Of a DNA stretch of 56,052 nt, positions 33,312 to 41,130 are shown piece by piece. Both the position numbers and the translations under genes were made by a program. Source of the stretch: GCA-020343675 sp964462945 (GTDB lineage Bacteria; Planctomycetota; Phycisphaerae; Sedimentisphaerales; Anaerobacaceae); the NCBI GenBank assembly GCA_964462945.1, contig CAYWZW010000030.1:1-56052 (forward strand), read 5' to 3'. Within the stretch, counting starts at the first letter, position 1. Each line of letters begins with the position of its first letter. The notes beneath the pieces are model-generated. The model worked only from the letters and a program-made list of their open reading frames with translations, was not told where the DNA came from and searched no databases.

Positions 33312-35345
33312 ATGCGTTCTATGTGTTCACTCTTGTTCTTATTTCTGTTTGTTGGTGCCGGTTCCGGCGACCAGACTCATCCGTTTTCTATCCACGATAT
33401 GCTGGCGTTGGATCGAGTTTCCGATCAGCAGGTTTCCCCGGATGGCAAGTGGATTGTCTTCGTCGTGCGGGAAACGGACCTCGAAGCGAACAAAGGACGA
33501 ACCGACCTCTGGCTTGTTGGGGCCGATGGGACGGCTCTGCGCCGCTTGACGTCCCACCCGGAGGGCGACTCGAATCCCCGCTGGGCGCCGGACGGCGAGT
33601 CAGTCTGGTTCATTTCCGCCCGCTCGGGTTCTTCACAAGTTTGGCGCATTGCAGTCGATGGAGGCGAAGCCGAGCAGGTCACGCATGAGCCGCTCGATGT
33701 AGGAAATCTGGTCGTTGCCCCCGATGGAAAGCACATCGCTTTTACGATGGACGTATTCCCGGATGCCAACACACCGGCCGAAACTAAAGACAGACTCGAG
33801 AAGATCGGCAAGAGAAAGGCGAGCGGGCGGATTTATGAGCGAATATTCGTCCGGCACTGGGATACGTGGAAGGACGGCCGGCGTTCGCGTCTTTTTGTGA
33901 TGCCCGCGGCTGGAGGCAAAGCTACCGACGTGATGCACGATATGGATGCCGACACGCCCTCCAAACCATTCGGCGGCCCGGAGGAAATCACATTCACTCC
34001 GGACGGCGAGGGTATCATTTTTACCGCCCGCGACGTCGGCGCAGCAGAACCCTGGTCAACGGACTTCGATCTATACCTGGCGCCGGTGGATGGTTCCCAG
34101 AAGCCCAAATGTTTGACGGAGAAAAATGAAGCCTGGGACACGAATCCGGTTTTTTCACCCGACGGCAGGACTCTGGCCTACTTGGCGATGGCCCGGCCCG
34201 GCTACGAATCCGACCGCTTTCGAATTATCCTTCGCCGCTGGCCCGGCGGTCCGGAACGAGTCCTGGCCGAAGAGTGGGACCGCAGTCCCTCGTCGTTTTG
34301 CTTCTCGCCGGACGGACAAACCATTTATGCCACAGCCGCCGACACGGGCCAGAAATCGCTGTTCGCCGTCAATGTGAAAACCGGCGCCGTCACGACTATT
34401 GTCAGAGAAGGCAGTGTCGGCTCGCCGGGCGTGGCAGGGGAGAGGATTGTTTATGATTTGAACAATCTGCGGAAGCCCGTGGAGCTGTATTCGGTCGGGC
34501 CGGACGGCGACGATGTCCGGCAAATCACCTGCATCAGCTCGCAGAAAATCGCCGCCCGCATGGGGCAGTACGAGCAGTTCACTTTCGCCGGCTGGAACGG
34601 CGAAACGGTTTATTGCTACGTGGTCAAACCGGTTGATCTTGACCCTGCCAGGAAATATCCGGTGGCGTTTCTGATTCATGGCGGCCCGCAGGGCTCGTTC
34701 GGCAACACCTTTCATTACCGCTGGAATCCGCAGGTTTATGCCGGCGCGGGCTATGCCGTCGTGATGGTGGATTTTCACGGCTCCACCGGCTATGGGCAGA
34801 CCTTCACCGATTCGATCCGGGGCGACTGGGGCGGCAAGCCCCTGGTCGATTTGCAGAAGGGTCTGGCCGCCGCTTTAGAGCGGTATCCCTGGATGGACGG
34901 CGGCAGAGTGGGGGCCTTGGGCGCTTCGTTCGGCGGCTATATGATTAACTGGATCGCCGGCAACTGGCCCGACCGCTTCCGCTGTCTGGTCAGTCACGAC
35001 GGCAACCTTTGCGAGCGGATGGCGTATTTCGATACCGAGGAGCTTTGGTTCCCCGAGTGGGACCACCTCGGCACGCCGTGGGACAACCCCGAAAGCTACG
35101 AGAAGCACAATCCGCTGAACTTCGTCAAGAGCTGGAAAACGCCGATGCTGGTTATCCACGGAGCGCTGGATTTTCGCGTGGCCGATACGCAGGGCCTGGG
35201 TGCGTTCACCGCTCTCCAGCGGCGGGGAATCCCCAGCAAACTGCTCTATTTCCCCGATGAGAACCACTGGGTGCAAAAGCCGGCCAATTCCATCCTCTGG
35301 CACGAAACCGTCCTCGCCTGGCTCGACCAATGGCTCAAAAAATGA
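33312..35345 (+). CDS. Secreted S9 prolyl oligopeptidase-family peptidase
   Basis: A 677-residue protein with a signal peptide (residues 1-19) and an AGGAG ribosome site. Residues about 25-400 are a WD40/PD40-like propeller (QQVSPDGKWIVFVV, WAPDGESVWFISARSG, FSPDGRTLAYLAM). The C-terminal alpha/beta hydrolase domain has LIHGGPQGSFG, nucleophile GASFGGYMINW (Ser about 540), an Asp in HGALDFRV and a His in DENHWVQ. These are the catalytic triad of dipeptidyl aminopeptidases/acylaminoacyl peptidases. It should cleave oligopeptides outside the cytoplasm. Confidence 0.93.
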   Translation: MRSMCSLLFLFLFVGAGSGDQTHPFSIHDMLALDRVSDQQVSPDGKWIVFVVRETDLEANKGRTDLWLVGADGTALRRLTSHPEGDSNPRWAPDGESVWFISARSGSSQVWRIAVDGGEAEQVTHEPLDVGNLVVAPDGKHIAFTMDVFPDANTPAETKDRLEKIGKRKASGRIYERIFVRHWDTWKDGRRSRLFVMPAAGGKATDVMHDMDADTPSKPFGGPEEITFTPDGEGIIFTARDVGAAEPWSTDFDLYLAPVDGSQKPKCLTEKNEAWDTNPVFSPDGRTLAYLAMARPGYESDRFRIILRRWPGGPERVLAEEWDRSPSSFCFSPDGQTIYATAADTGQKSLFAVNVKTGAVTTIVREGSVGSPGVAGERIVYDLNNLRKPVELYSVGPDGDDVRQITCISSQKIAARMGQYEQFTFAGWNGETVYCYVVKPVDLDPARKYPVAFLIHGGPQGSFGNTFHYRWNPQVYAGAGYAVVMVDFHGSTGYGQTFTDSIRGDWGGKPLVDLQKGLAAALERYPWMDGGRVGALGASFGGYMINWIAGNWPDRFRCLVSHDGNLCERMAYFDTEELWFPEWDHLGTPWDNPESYEKHNPLNFVKSWKTPMLVIHGALDFRVADTQGLGAFTALQRRGIPSKLLYFPDENHWVQKPANSILWHETVLAWLDQWLKK

Positions 35346-35432
35346 TTATTGGTGACTAAACCTGGATAATTTGGTATCCTACTGGTTTTGACCTGGGACG
35401 AGGATTTTTGTCCTTGAGAGTAAGGTGCATTG

Positions 35433-35990
35433 ATGGCGAAAAAATTTGTCAGGGCGATTTTTCCGGGCTCGTTCGATCCGATTACGAACGGGCATCTGGA
35501 CGTTATCAGTCGCGGCATGAAGCTCTTCGACGAGCTTGTGATCGCGGTGGGGCGAAGCCCGGTCAAAAACCAGCTCTTCACGCCCGAAGAGCGTGTCGAG
35601 ATGATCGCCGAGCTGATCACCGGAATGCCGGGCGTCTCGGTGGAGCCGTTCGAGGGGCTGACGGTCGAGTACGCCGCCCGGAAGAAGGCCGACGTCATCC
35701 TGCGGGGTCTGCGAAGCCTCACCGACGTCCAGTATGAGTTTCAGCTTGCCATGACCAACCGCGCGGTAGCGGGGATAGAAACGATCTTTATTATGACCAG
35801 CGAGCAGTACGGCTTCACCAGCTCGACCTTGATCCGCGAGGTCGCCTCGTTGGGCGGCGATCTGTCGAATCTAATTCCGAAAAGCGTCCACGAGCGCTTG
35901 AAACAGCACCTCAAAAGGACAAAGCACAAAGGGCAAATCTCCGGGCCGCAAACAAGCGCCGATGACCAGGATGTAATACTCAACACATAG
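35433..35990 (+). CDS. coaD: Phosphopantetheine adenylyltransferase
   Basis: Transfers AMP to 4'-phosphopantetheine, the penultimate step of coenzyme A synthesis. The ATG at 35433 is chosen (TAAGG 8 bases upstream) over the TTG just before it. FPGSFDPITNGHLDVI holds the nucleotidyl-transferase TxGH motif, and GLRSLTDVQYEFQLAMTNR and SSTLIREVASLGGDLS are typical of CoaD. At 185 residues it is about 20 longer than most, the extra being a polar C-terminal tail (HKGQISGPQTSADDQD). Confidence 0.95.
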   Translation: MAKKFVRAIFPGSFDPITNGHLDVISRGMKLFDELVIAVGRSPVKNQLFTPEERVEMIAELITGMPGVSVEPFEGLTVEYAARKKADVILRGLRSLTDVQYEFQLAMTNRAVAGIETIFIMTSEQYGFTSSTLIREVASLGGDLSNLIPKSVHERLKQHLKRTKHKGQISGPQTSADDQDVILNT

Positions 35991-36057
35991 AGTTTTGAGC
36001 ACTTAGTTTGAGAATTCTGTTATCGTTTGGCATCTCGGCACGCAGTATTCGCATTTT

Positions 36058-36432
36058 ATGCCAAATATCTTTACCATCAGCGTCGAGACACGCTTTCGAG
36101 CGTCGCATCAGTTGACCCTGCCTGACGGCTCAAAAGAGCCCCTTCACCACCACGACTGGTTAGTGACCGCCGATGTCAGCAGTGACAGGCTGGATAATAT
36201 GGGAGTCGTGATGAGCTTCCAGAAGCTCAAGGCCATGATCGACGCGACGGTAGGCGATTTTGACAACGCGGCCATCGAGACGAACGGCTATTTTCGACAG
36301 AACAACCCATCCGCTGAGAACGTAGCCAGGTATATATACGAGAAGCTTCGAATCAATCTGCCTAAAGGCGTAGAACTGCGAAATGTCAAGGTTGTTGAGG
36401 AGCCGGGCTGTTCGGCAAAGTTCGGCCAATAG
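36058..36432 (+). CDS. 6-pyruvoyl-tetrahydropterin synthase/QueD-like protein, altered active site
   Basis: A 124-residue member of the PTPS/QueD fold. ETRFRASHQL and PLHHHDWLV carry the zinc histidines; NPSAENVARYIYEKL and VVEEPGCSAKF match the C-terminal pterin-binding part. In E. coli QueD the catalytic Cys lies four residues before the HGH motif. Here the equivalent stretch is GSKEPLHHH with no Cys, though a Glu is close by, as in PTPS-III-type enzymes. It may therefore have another activity in queuosine, folate or pterin metabolism. No other queuosine gene is adjacent. Confidence 0.8.
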   Translation: MPNIFTISVETRFRASHQLTLPDGSKEPLHHHDWLVTADVSSDRLDNMGVVMSFQKLKAMIDATVGDFDNAAIETNGYFRQNNPSAENVARYIYEKLRINLPKGVELRNVKVVEEPGCSAKFGQ

Positions 36433-36481
36433 TCAAATCACCGTGTAGTGGGGACCCGAATGTGTCGATTATTAACTGAAC

Positions 36482-36667
36482 TTTTGCAAAATTGAAGTTA
36501 GGCATGCTTTTCGAAAGAAAAAATCTTCTCTTTCGGTTTTTTCTTTCTAAAACCCGACGTGTAACGCTTGACTCGACAACATATTAGGATACGGTGCCCG
36601 ATTATTTTCAGAAAATCGTGAAACCGATTTTCTGAAATAATATATGCCTAACTTCAATTTTGCAAAA
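36482..36667. mobile_element. MITE-like element with 24-bp terminal inverted repeats
   Basis: The ends at 36482-36505 and 36644-36667 are perfect 24-base inverted repeats (outer bases TTTTGCAAAATTG). Inside are two more hairpins: GAAAGAAAAAA (36513-36523) with TTTTTTCTTTC (36537-36547), and an arm at 36601-36618 pairing with 36625-36641 over 17 bases with one bulge. The whole 186 bases can form a cruciform or a three-way RNA structure. There is no gene inside. No clear target-site duplication was found, so it might be a structured RNA and not a transposable element. Confidence 0.65.
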
Positions 36668-36713
36668 CTCTTGTTATTTAAGCAGAATTCCGACGTTATC
36701 ATTGTCAGATTCA

Positions 36714-36741
36714 TTGCAGAACAAGTTTGCTTTGGTATAAT
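36714..36741 (+). promoter_or_regulatory. Probable promoter of the mcsA-mcsB operon
   Basis: TTGCAG (36714-36719) and TATAAT (36736-36741) are separated by 16 bases, 47 bases downstream of the inverted-repeat element. No CtsR box could be recognised around it. Confidence 0.5.
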
Positions 36742-36828
36742 AAAGGAAAGCGGAACGTTGATCCGCCAATGATGTACGCGCCCAAAGGGCGTGCTCGTGG
36801 AAGGAGAAAATCAAGAACCGAGCCGATT

Positions 36829-37326
36829 ATGCAATGCCAGATTTGTAACAAACATGATGCGACGATCCACCTGACCGAGATCGCCGATGGGATTCGGACG
36901 GAAATGCACATTTGCGAGCATTGCGCCGCCGAGCAGGATATCGCCGTCAAGAGTCAGATCCCGATCAACGAGCTGCTCAGCAATCTGCTGGCCGTGCAGC
37001 CGACGGATGATGAGCTGGCCGGCGCTTCGGATCAGAAGCTCGCCTGCCCCACCTGCGGTTTCACTCTGGCTCAATTCCGCAAGGAGGGGGTCTTGGGCTG
37101 TCCCGGCGATTACGAGGTCTTTGAAGAGGCGCTTCGCCCGCTGATCGAGAAAGCTCACGATGGCAAAACGACGCACTGCGGCAAGGTCCCCTTGAAGACC
37201 CCCGTGGATGAAAGAAAGCAGGTGGAGCTTCTGAACTTACGGCAGCAGCTTGAGGCGGCGGTGCGAAGCGAAGATTACGAGCTGGCCGCCGAGCTGCGGG
37301 ACAAAATCAAACAAAGCGAAAAGTAG
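36829..37326 (+). CDS. mcsA: McsA-like zinc protein, activator of McsB
   Basis: The protein has 165 residues if started at the ATG at 36829 (QCQICNKHDATIHLTEI is the normal N-terminus). The open frame reaches back to 36727, and an AAGGAG at 36800 would suit an earlier start, so the start is not certain. Paired cysteines (CQIC, CEHC, CPTC and later CPGD/HCGK) should bind zinc. The C-terminus is a UvrB/UvrC motif (LRQQLEAAVRSEDYELAAEL). In Bacillus, McsA activates the arginine kinase McsB within the stress and Clp proteolysis pathway. mcsB follows 36 bases downstream. Confidence 0.9.
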   Translation: MQCQICNKHDATIHLTEIADGIRTEMHICEHCAAEQDIAVKSQIPINELLSNLLAVQPTDDELAGASDQKLACPTCGFTLAQFRKEGVLGCPGDYEVFEEALRPLIEKAHDGKTTHCGKVPLKTPVDERKQVELLNLRQQLEAAVRSEDYELAAELRDKIKQSEK

Positions 37327-37362
37327 CAGGGCGATGCACTTGACAGCGTGCGCGGTACGACC

Positions 37363-38505
37363 ATGAAACTGACCGACATAAGCAACGACATAAACGAATG
37401 GTTCGACGGCTCGGGGCCGTTGGCGGATATCGTGATCTCCTCGCGGGTCCGCCTGGCCAGGAATCTGGCCGGCCACAAGTTCCTGAGCCGATGCTCGAAC
37501 GCCGAGAAAACCGAGATACTCGACAGGCTCAGAGACGTCATGATGTCACTGGACCTGGGCGATAAGGTCTTCTACGTCAGCGTGGACAAGGCTCCGTCTC
37601 TGAACAAGCATTTCCTGGTCGAGCGGCACCTGATCAGCCGGCACCTGGCCTTCGGTAAAGGCCCGCGCGGCGTCGTGATCGCCGAGCGCGAATTCTTCAC
37701 GGCGATGATTAACGAAGAGGACCATCTGCGCCTCCAGGTGCTCAAGGCCGGCTGCCAGTTATCCCAGTGCGCCCAGCAGATCAACCGCATCGACGATATG
37801 ATCGAAGAAAAGATCGATTTTGCCTTCAGTCCCCGTTACGGCTATCTGACCGCCTGCCCGACGAATCTGGGCACGGGAATCCGCGTCTCGGTGATGCTGC
37901 ATCTGCCGGCGCTGAAGATGACGGGCCAGATCGAGAAATTCTTCAATGCCGCCAGGGACATGAGCCTGGCCGTGCGCGGGCTTTTCGGCGAGGGGACCGA
38001 GGCCGCCAGCGACCTGTATCAATTGTCCAACCAGGTGACGCTCGGCGTCTCGGAGTCCGCCGTCGTCTCGAAATTCGAAAAGACGATCATCCCCGAAGTC
38101 ATCGAATACGAAAAGGCCGCCAGGAGCCAACTGCTCTCCAAGCAGTCCGACCTGCTCGACGACAAAATCTCGCGGGCGATCGCGCTGCTGCAGAACGCGC
38201 ATCTGATCAGCTCGCAGGAGGCCCTGTTCCTGCTGAGCCACCTGCGGCTGGGGATCAACATGCACAAGTATATGGGCGCTTCGACGCCCGCGATAGAGAA
38301 GCTCCGCACGCTCTGCAGCGCCGGCGACGACGCGGACAAGGCCGACCGCCTGTCCATTGCCACCATCAATCGGCTCTTTATGCTCACGCTGCCGGCCCAC
38401 CTCCAGCTTAACTACGGCAAGCCGCTCGATTCCACCCACCGAGACGCCCTGCGAGCCCAAATTATCCGCTCCGCCCTCGGTCAGGGCAGCCAGCCCAAAA
38501 GCTGA
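37363..38505 (+). CDS. mcsB: Protein-arginine kinase McsB
   Basis: The protein has 380 residues from the ATG at 37363. It belongs to the ATP:guanido phosphotransferase family: IVISSRVRLARNLAG at the N-terminus binds ATP phosphates, and TACPTNLGTGIRVSVMLHLP contains the CP(S/T)NxGT signature (Cys about 165). It phosphorylates arginine residues and, in Bacillus, marks proteins for ClpCP. It lies next to mcsA, its known activator. No ctsR or clpC is in the window. The C-terminus is about 20 residues longer than in Bacillus. Confidence 0.94.
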   Translation: MKLTDISNDINEWFDGSGPLADIVISSRVRLARNLAGHKFLSRCSNAEKTEILDRLRDVMMSLDLGDKVFYVSVDKAPSLNKHFLVERHLISRHLAFGKGPRGVVIAEREFFTAMINEEDHLRLQVLKAGCQLSQCAQQINRIDDMIEEKIDFAFSPRYGYLTACPTNLGTGIRVSVMLHLPALKMTGQIEKFFNAARDMSLAVRGLFGEGTEAASDLYQLSNQVTLGVSESAVVSKFEKTIIPEVIEYEKAARSQLLSKQSDLLDDKISRAIALLQNAHLISSQEALFLLSHLRLGINMHKYMGASTPAIEKLRTLCSAGDDADKADRLSIATINRLFMLTLPAHLQLNYGKPLDSTHRDALRAQIIRSALGQGSQPKS

Positions 38506-38693
38506 CCCCTTTTGGGCCTTTGGACTGCCACGTAGAGATCGATCCTGACTTCTGACTTTTTTTGATTGTTTCCTGCGCCCGTGCGTATATCATATCAGAA
38601 CAATGCGAGCAGGATTTTTCGAGGCGATTCCGCATCTTGGCAGATTGCTGAAAGTATTTCGGTTTCTATACGCCTGAATTAGGAGATTATCTC

Positions 38694-40685
38694 ATGAACC
38701 AATCTACGTTAACGAGACGACGTTTGGTTTTTTACTTTCTGGCGTTTGTTATTGGTGTCGTGACGGACTTTAATGGGAAATGTGGAGGAAGCACACAGAA
38801 AACGCAGGCAGATGGTACGACTGATCAGAAGCCGGTTCTCAAACGTGCAAGGCTCGAGACCTTGGGTCTTGACGACTGGCCGGGATCCTCCCTGCATCTT
38901 AAGATTGACGGTGAATACCGGGATTTGGCCGGGCTGCGTATCAAGGAGCAGCATGTCGATGTAAATGGTACAACGTTTACCATTAAAGAGGATTATCCGG
39001 TCTGGATTGACTCGCCACCGGCCTACTCGCCAACCTGGGACAGCAGCTCGGTTGATGTACACTTCAGGCAACGCAAGGATGAGAAGCGGTGGCGGAAGTA
39101 CCTGGAGGATGTACGCATGCGGCGGGAGTTAGCCGCTAAGAACAAAGAAGCGCAAGATGCCGGAGAGCCCCTCTTTGAAATCGAGACGAAGAAGATGGGA
39201 ATTCCACCCGTGTGGCTGTCCCTTCCCGAAGCCAACAATGTGCGAGTTTTTGTATCTGTTTACGACAAGTCGGGCAATGAATCAGAGGCTGTCGAGATAG
39301 AAGATGTACTTGATTGGCTCATTTCGCCAGAGAATACGGATGAGTTTTTGGGCGACTCTACTGATTACTATCATCCAGGTACAGATTTGCAATCTGCAGC
39401 GCATGCCGCTGATTCGACGTTGGATGTAGATAACGCGGCCCTGTTGTATTACCAGGCATTTCTAAGTCGTCCCCAGCCCGATGCTGCCACTGGATTAACC
39501 ATGAACAGTGTCTTGCGCGGCGCCGAACCGGACAGGAATATCAGAAGCTACCTGAAACGCTGCCGTCAAACAATCAGACTTGCCGAGGCTGCTACTAAAG
39601 TTCCACAGTGTAACTGGGGGATCTCGACCTCGGGTGGATTGGGCAGTATGCCGCTGGCAGATTTGCGCCAACTTAGTTTTGTTCTGAGCCTATATGCGCA
39701 CACTCTTGCCGCCGACGAGCATTACCGGGCGTCGCTTGAGAGCTCTCTCGGGATACGGCGGCTTGCCCGGCACGTGGGGAGTGGTGACGTAATAACGTAT
39801 TTGGTCTCGCTGGCAACGGATAGGAGGGCTCTAAATGATATTAAAAAGACTCTTGGAGCCATGCCGCCTGATGCCGATACCCTGATATGGTTGAAAGGAC
39901 AACTTGCTGCGGAACAGAGCGTACCCGGTTCTTTTGCACCGGCTATGGAATCTCAATTCAAACAGGCTTCACATATTCTGCGAAACAATCCTAATAGGTA
40001 CAGTCTTTGGAGAAGAGAGCTTGCGATAGTGGCGGATTTGCCGTATGACGAAAACGAAACGAAGGATCTACCGAAGATTCTTATCAAGGATGCAGCGGAA
40101 CTGAAGGAGACCTGGAAGAATTTGCGTGTAACTGATCGTGAAAAAGACGAAGTTCAGGTGCTTTTGAATTTGACGAATGAACAATTACTTGAGCGCTCCC
40201 GACAAACGTACGAGAAATGGTTGAATTCCGTTGTTCGAATAGTAGAAAGCGACACTCCTTATGAAAAGAAATATGCTGAACTTCGGCGGCTGGAAGATGA
40301 ACTGAACGAGGAGCCTAACGATCCCAATAGTATTCTTTATAATTTCGATCCCAATGACATCTTCTTGATGCCTATTTATTCAGAGCCGACACGCATCTAC
40401 GGCCAGCAGGTCCAACACGAAGCCGAATTAAATGCCTTGACGGCTGCAATAGGAATATATCTGACAAAGGCTGAAATGGGTCGATTGCCGGATTCACTGC
40501 CGACTGGTCTGCCCAAGGATCCGTTCAGTGGCCAGGATTTTGAATACGAGGTTACAAAAGACGGCTTTGCCCTTCGCTGCAGGGCCAGAGATCTCGAAGC
40601 GTCACCAACGGAGTTTAGGCCGGGTCAACCTCCAAAGATTCTGTCAGACAAATATCAACAGTACGAATTCAAGGTCCGCAAGTAG
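38694..40685 (+). CDS. Hypothetical membrane-anchored protein
   Basis: A 663-residue protein of unknown family, preceded by a TTAGGAG ribosome site. A single hydrophobic segment (residues about 11-24) acts as a signal or anchor and is followed by a Lys/Gln/Thr-rich linker, so most of the protein should lie outside the cytoplasm. Residues about 45-200 look beta-rich (SLHLKIDGEYRDLAGLRI); the remainder is largely helical. A C-terminal segment (GRLPDSLPTGLPKDPFSG) resembles the end of many planctomycete secreted proteins that carry type II pseudopilin-like tails. Function unknown. Confidence 0.7.
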   Translation: MNQSTLTRRRLVFYFLAFVIGVVTDFNGKCGGSTQKTQADGTTDQKPVLKRARLETLGLDDWPGSSLHLKIDGEYRDLAGLRIKEQHVDVNGTTFTIKEDYPVWIDSPPAYSPTWDSSSVDVHFRQRKDEKRWRKYLEDVRMRRELAAKNKEAQDAGEPLFEIETKKMGIPPVWLSLPEANNVRVFVSVYDKSGNESEAVEIEDVLDWLISPENTDEFLGDSTDYYHPGTDLQSAAHAADSTLDVDNAALLYYQAFLSRPQPDAATGLTMNSVLRGAEPDRNIRSYLKRCRQTIRLAEAATKVPQCNWGISTSGGLGSMPLADLRQLSFVLSLYAHTLAADEHYRASLESSLGIRRLARHVGSGDVITYLVSLATDRRALNDIKKTLGAMPPDADTLIWLKGQLAAEQSVPGSFAPAMESQFKQASHILRNNPNRYSLWRRELAIVADLPYDENETKDLPKILIKDAAELKETWKNLRVTDREKDEVQVLLNLTNEQLLERSRQTYEKWLNSVVRIVESDTPYEKKYAELRRLEDELNEEPNDPNSILYNFDPNDIFLMPIYSEPTRIYGQQVQHEAELNALTAAIGIYLTKAEMGRLPDSLPTGLPKDPFSGQDFEYEVTKDGFALRCRARDLEASPTEFRPGQPPKILSDKYQQYEFKVRK

Positions 40686-40753
40686 GGCACAGTTGAGAGC
40701 AAGCCACTTCGACGGAGTGTACTGTATAAGGACATCACTGTATCAAGTTACCA

Positions 40754-40847
40754 GGGTATCAGTTGTATTCCGGCCTGGGGGGATGGCTTTCCTGATGACC
40801 TGGACTCCTGGTAGCCTGCACCCTGATTATCAGATGTCCTGATACCC
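40754..40847. repeat. Inverted repeat in the gap before dnaK
   Basis: GGGTATCAG (40754-40762) pairs with CTGATACCC (40839-40847). Nearby words GGACATC and GATGTCC also pair loosely. The gap 40686-41130 holds no gene; it holds this repeat, the sigma-54 site and a palindromic repeat. Confidence 0.35.
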
Positions 40848-40979
40848 TTACTTGCACTGCAATCCTGCCAAAATGGCACGAAAATTGACGTTCTTGGGTT
40901 TGCCGGAGGGCGGGCTGGAAAAATCTAAATTCTTTTATGCAAGTAGTTTAAGTCACTTTCATCGCCGCAGCGACCACCC

Positions 40980-40995
40980 TGGCACGTTGTTTGCA
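40980..40995 (+). promoter_or_regulatory. Sigma-54 (RpoN) promoter upstream of dnaK
   Basis: TGGCACG-N4-TTGCA, with GG and GC exactly 10 bases apart, is an essentially perfect -24/-12 element. Transcription would begin near 41007, about 125 bases before dnaK. A weaker copy (TGGCACG-N4-TTGAC, with GA in place of GC) lies at 40874-40889. No CIRCE element or sigma-32-type box was seen. Confidence 0.7.
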
Positions 40996-41032
40996 CATTC
41001 TTAGCGGTTGAGAATCGGCAACGTTAGTCCGT

Positions 41033-41102
41033 TGTCATTCCCGCAAAAGCGGGAATCCATTAGCAACCTGGTTTCTGGATTCCTGTTTTCACAGGAATGA
41101 CA
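41033..41102. repeat. Palindromic intergenic repeat in the dnaK leader
   Basis: It is bounded by TGTCATTCC (41033-41041) and GGAATGACA (41094-41102), with an inner CCCGC/GCGGG pair. It matches the widespread repeat whose translation reads SRESGNPE-like. It lies between the sigma-54 site and the dnaK start, so it would be in the transcript leader. Confidence 0.7.
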
Positions 41103-41130
41103 TGGCGGGGACAAAGAAAGGAAGACAGCA

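Noticed and set aside
40686..41130. A CIRCE/HrcA operator upstream of dnaK
   Set aside because: No TTAGCACTC-N9-GAGTGCTAA inverted repeat is present; the only strong signal is the sigma-54 site.
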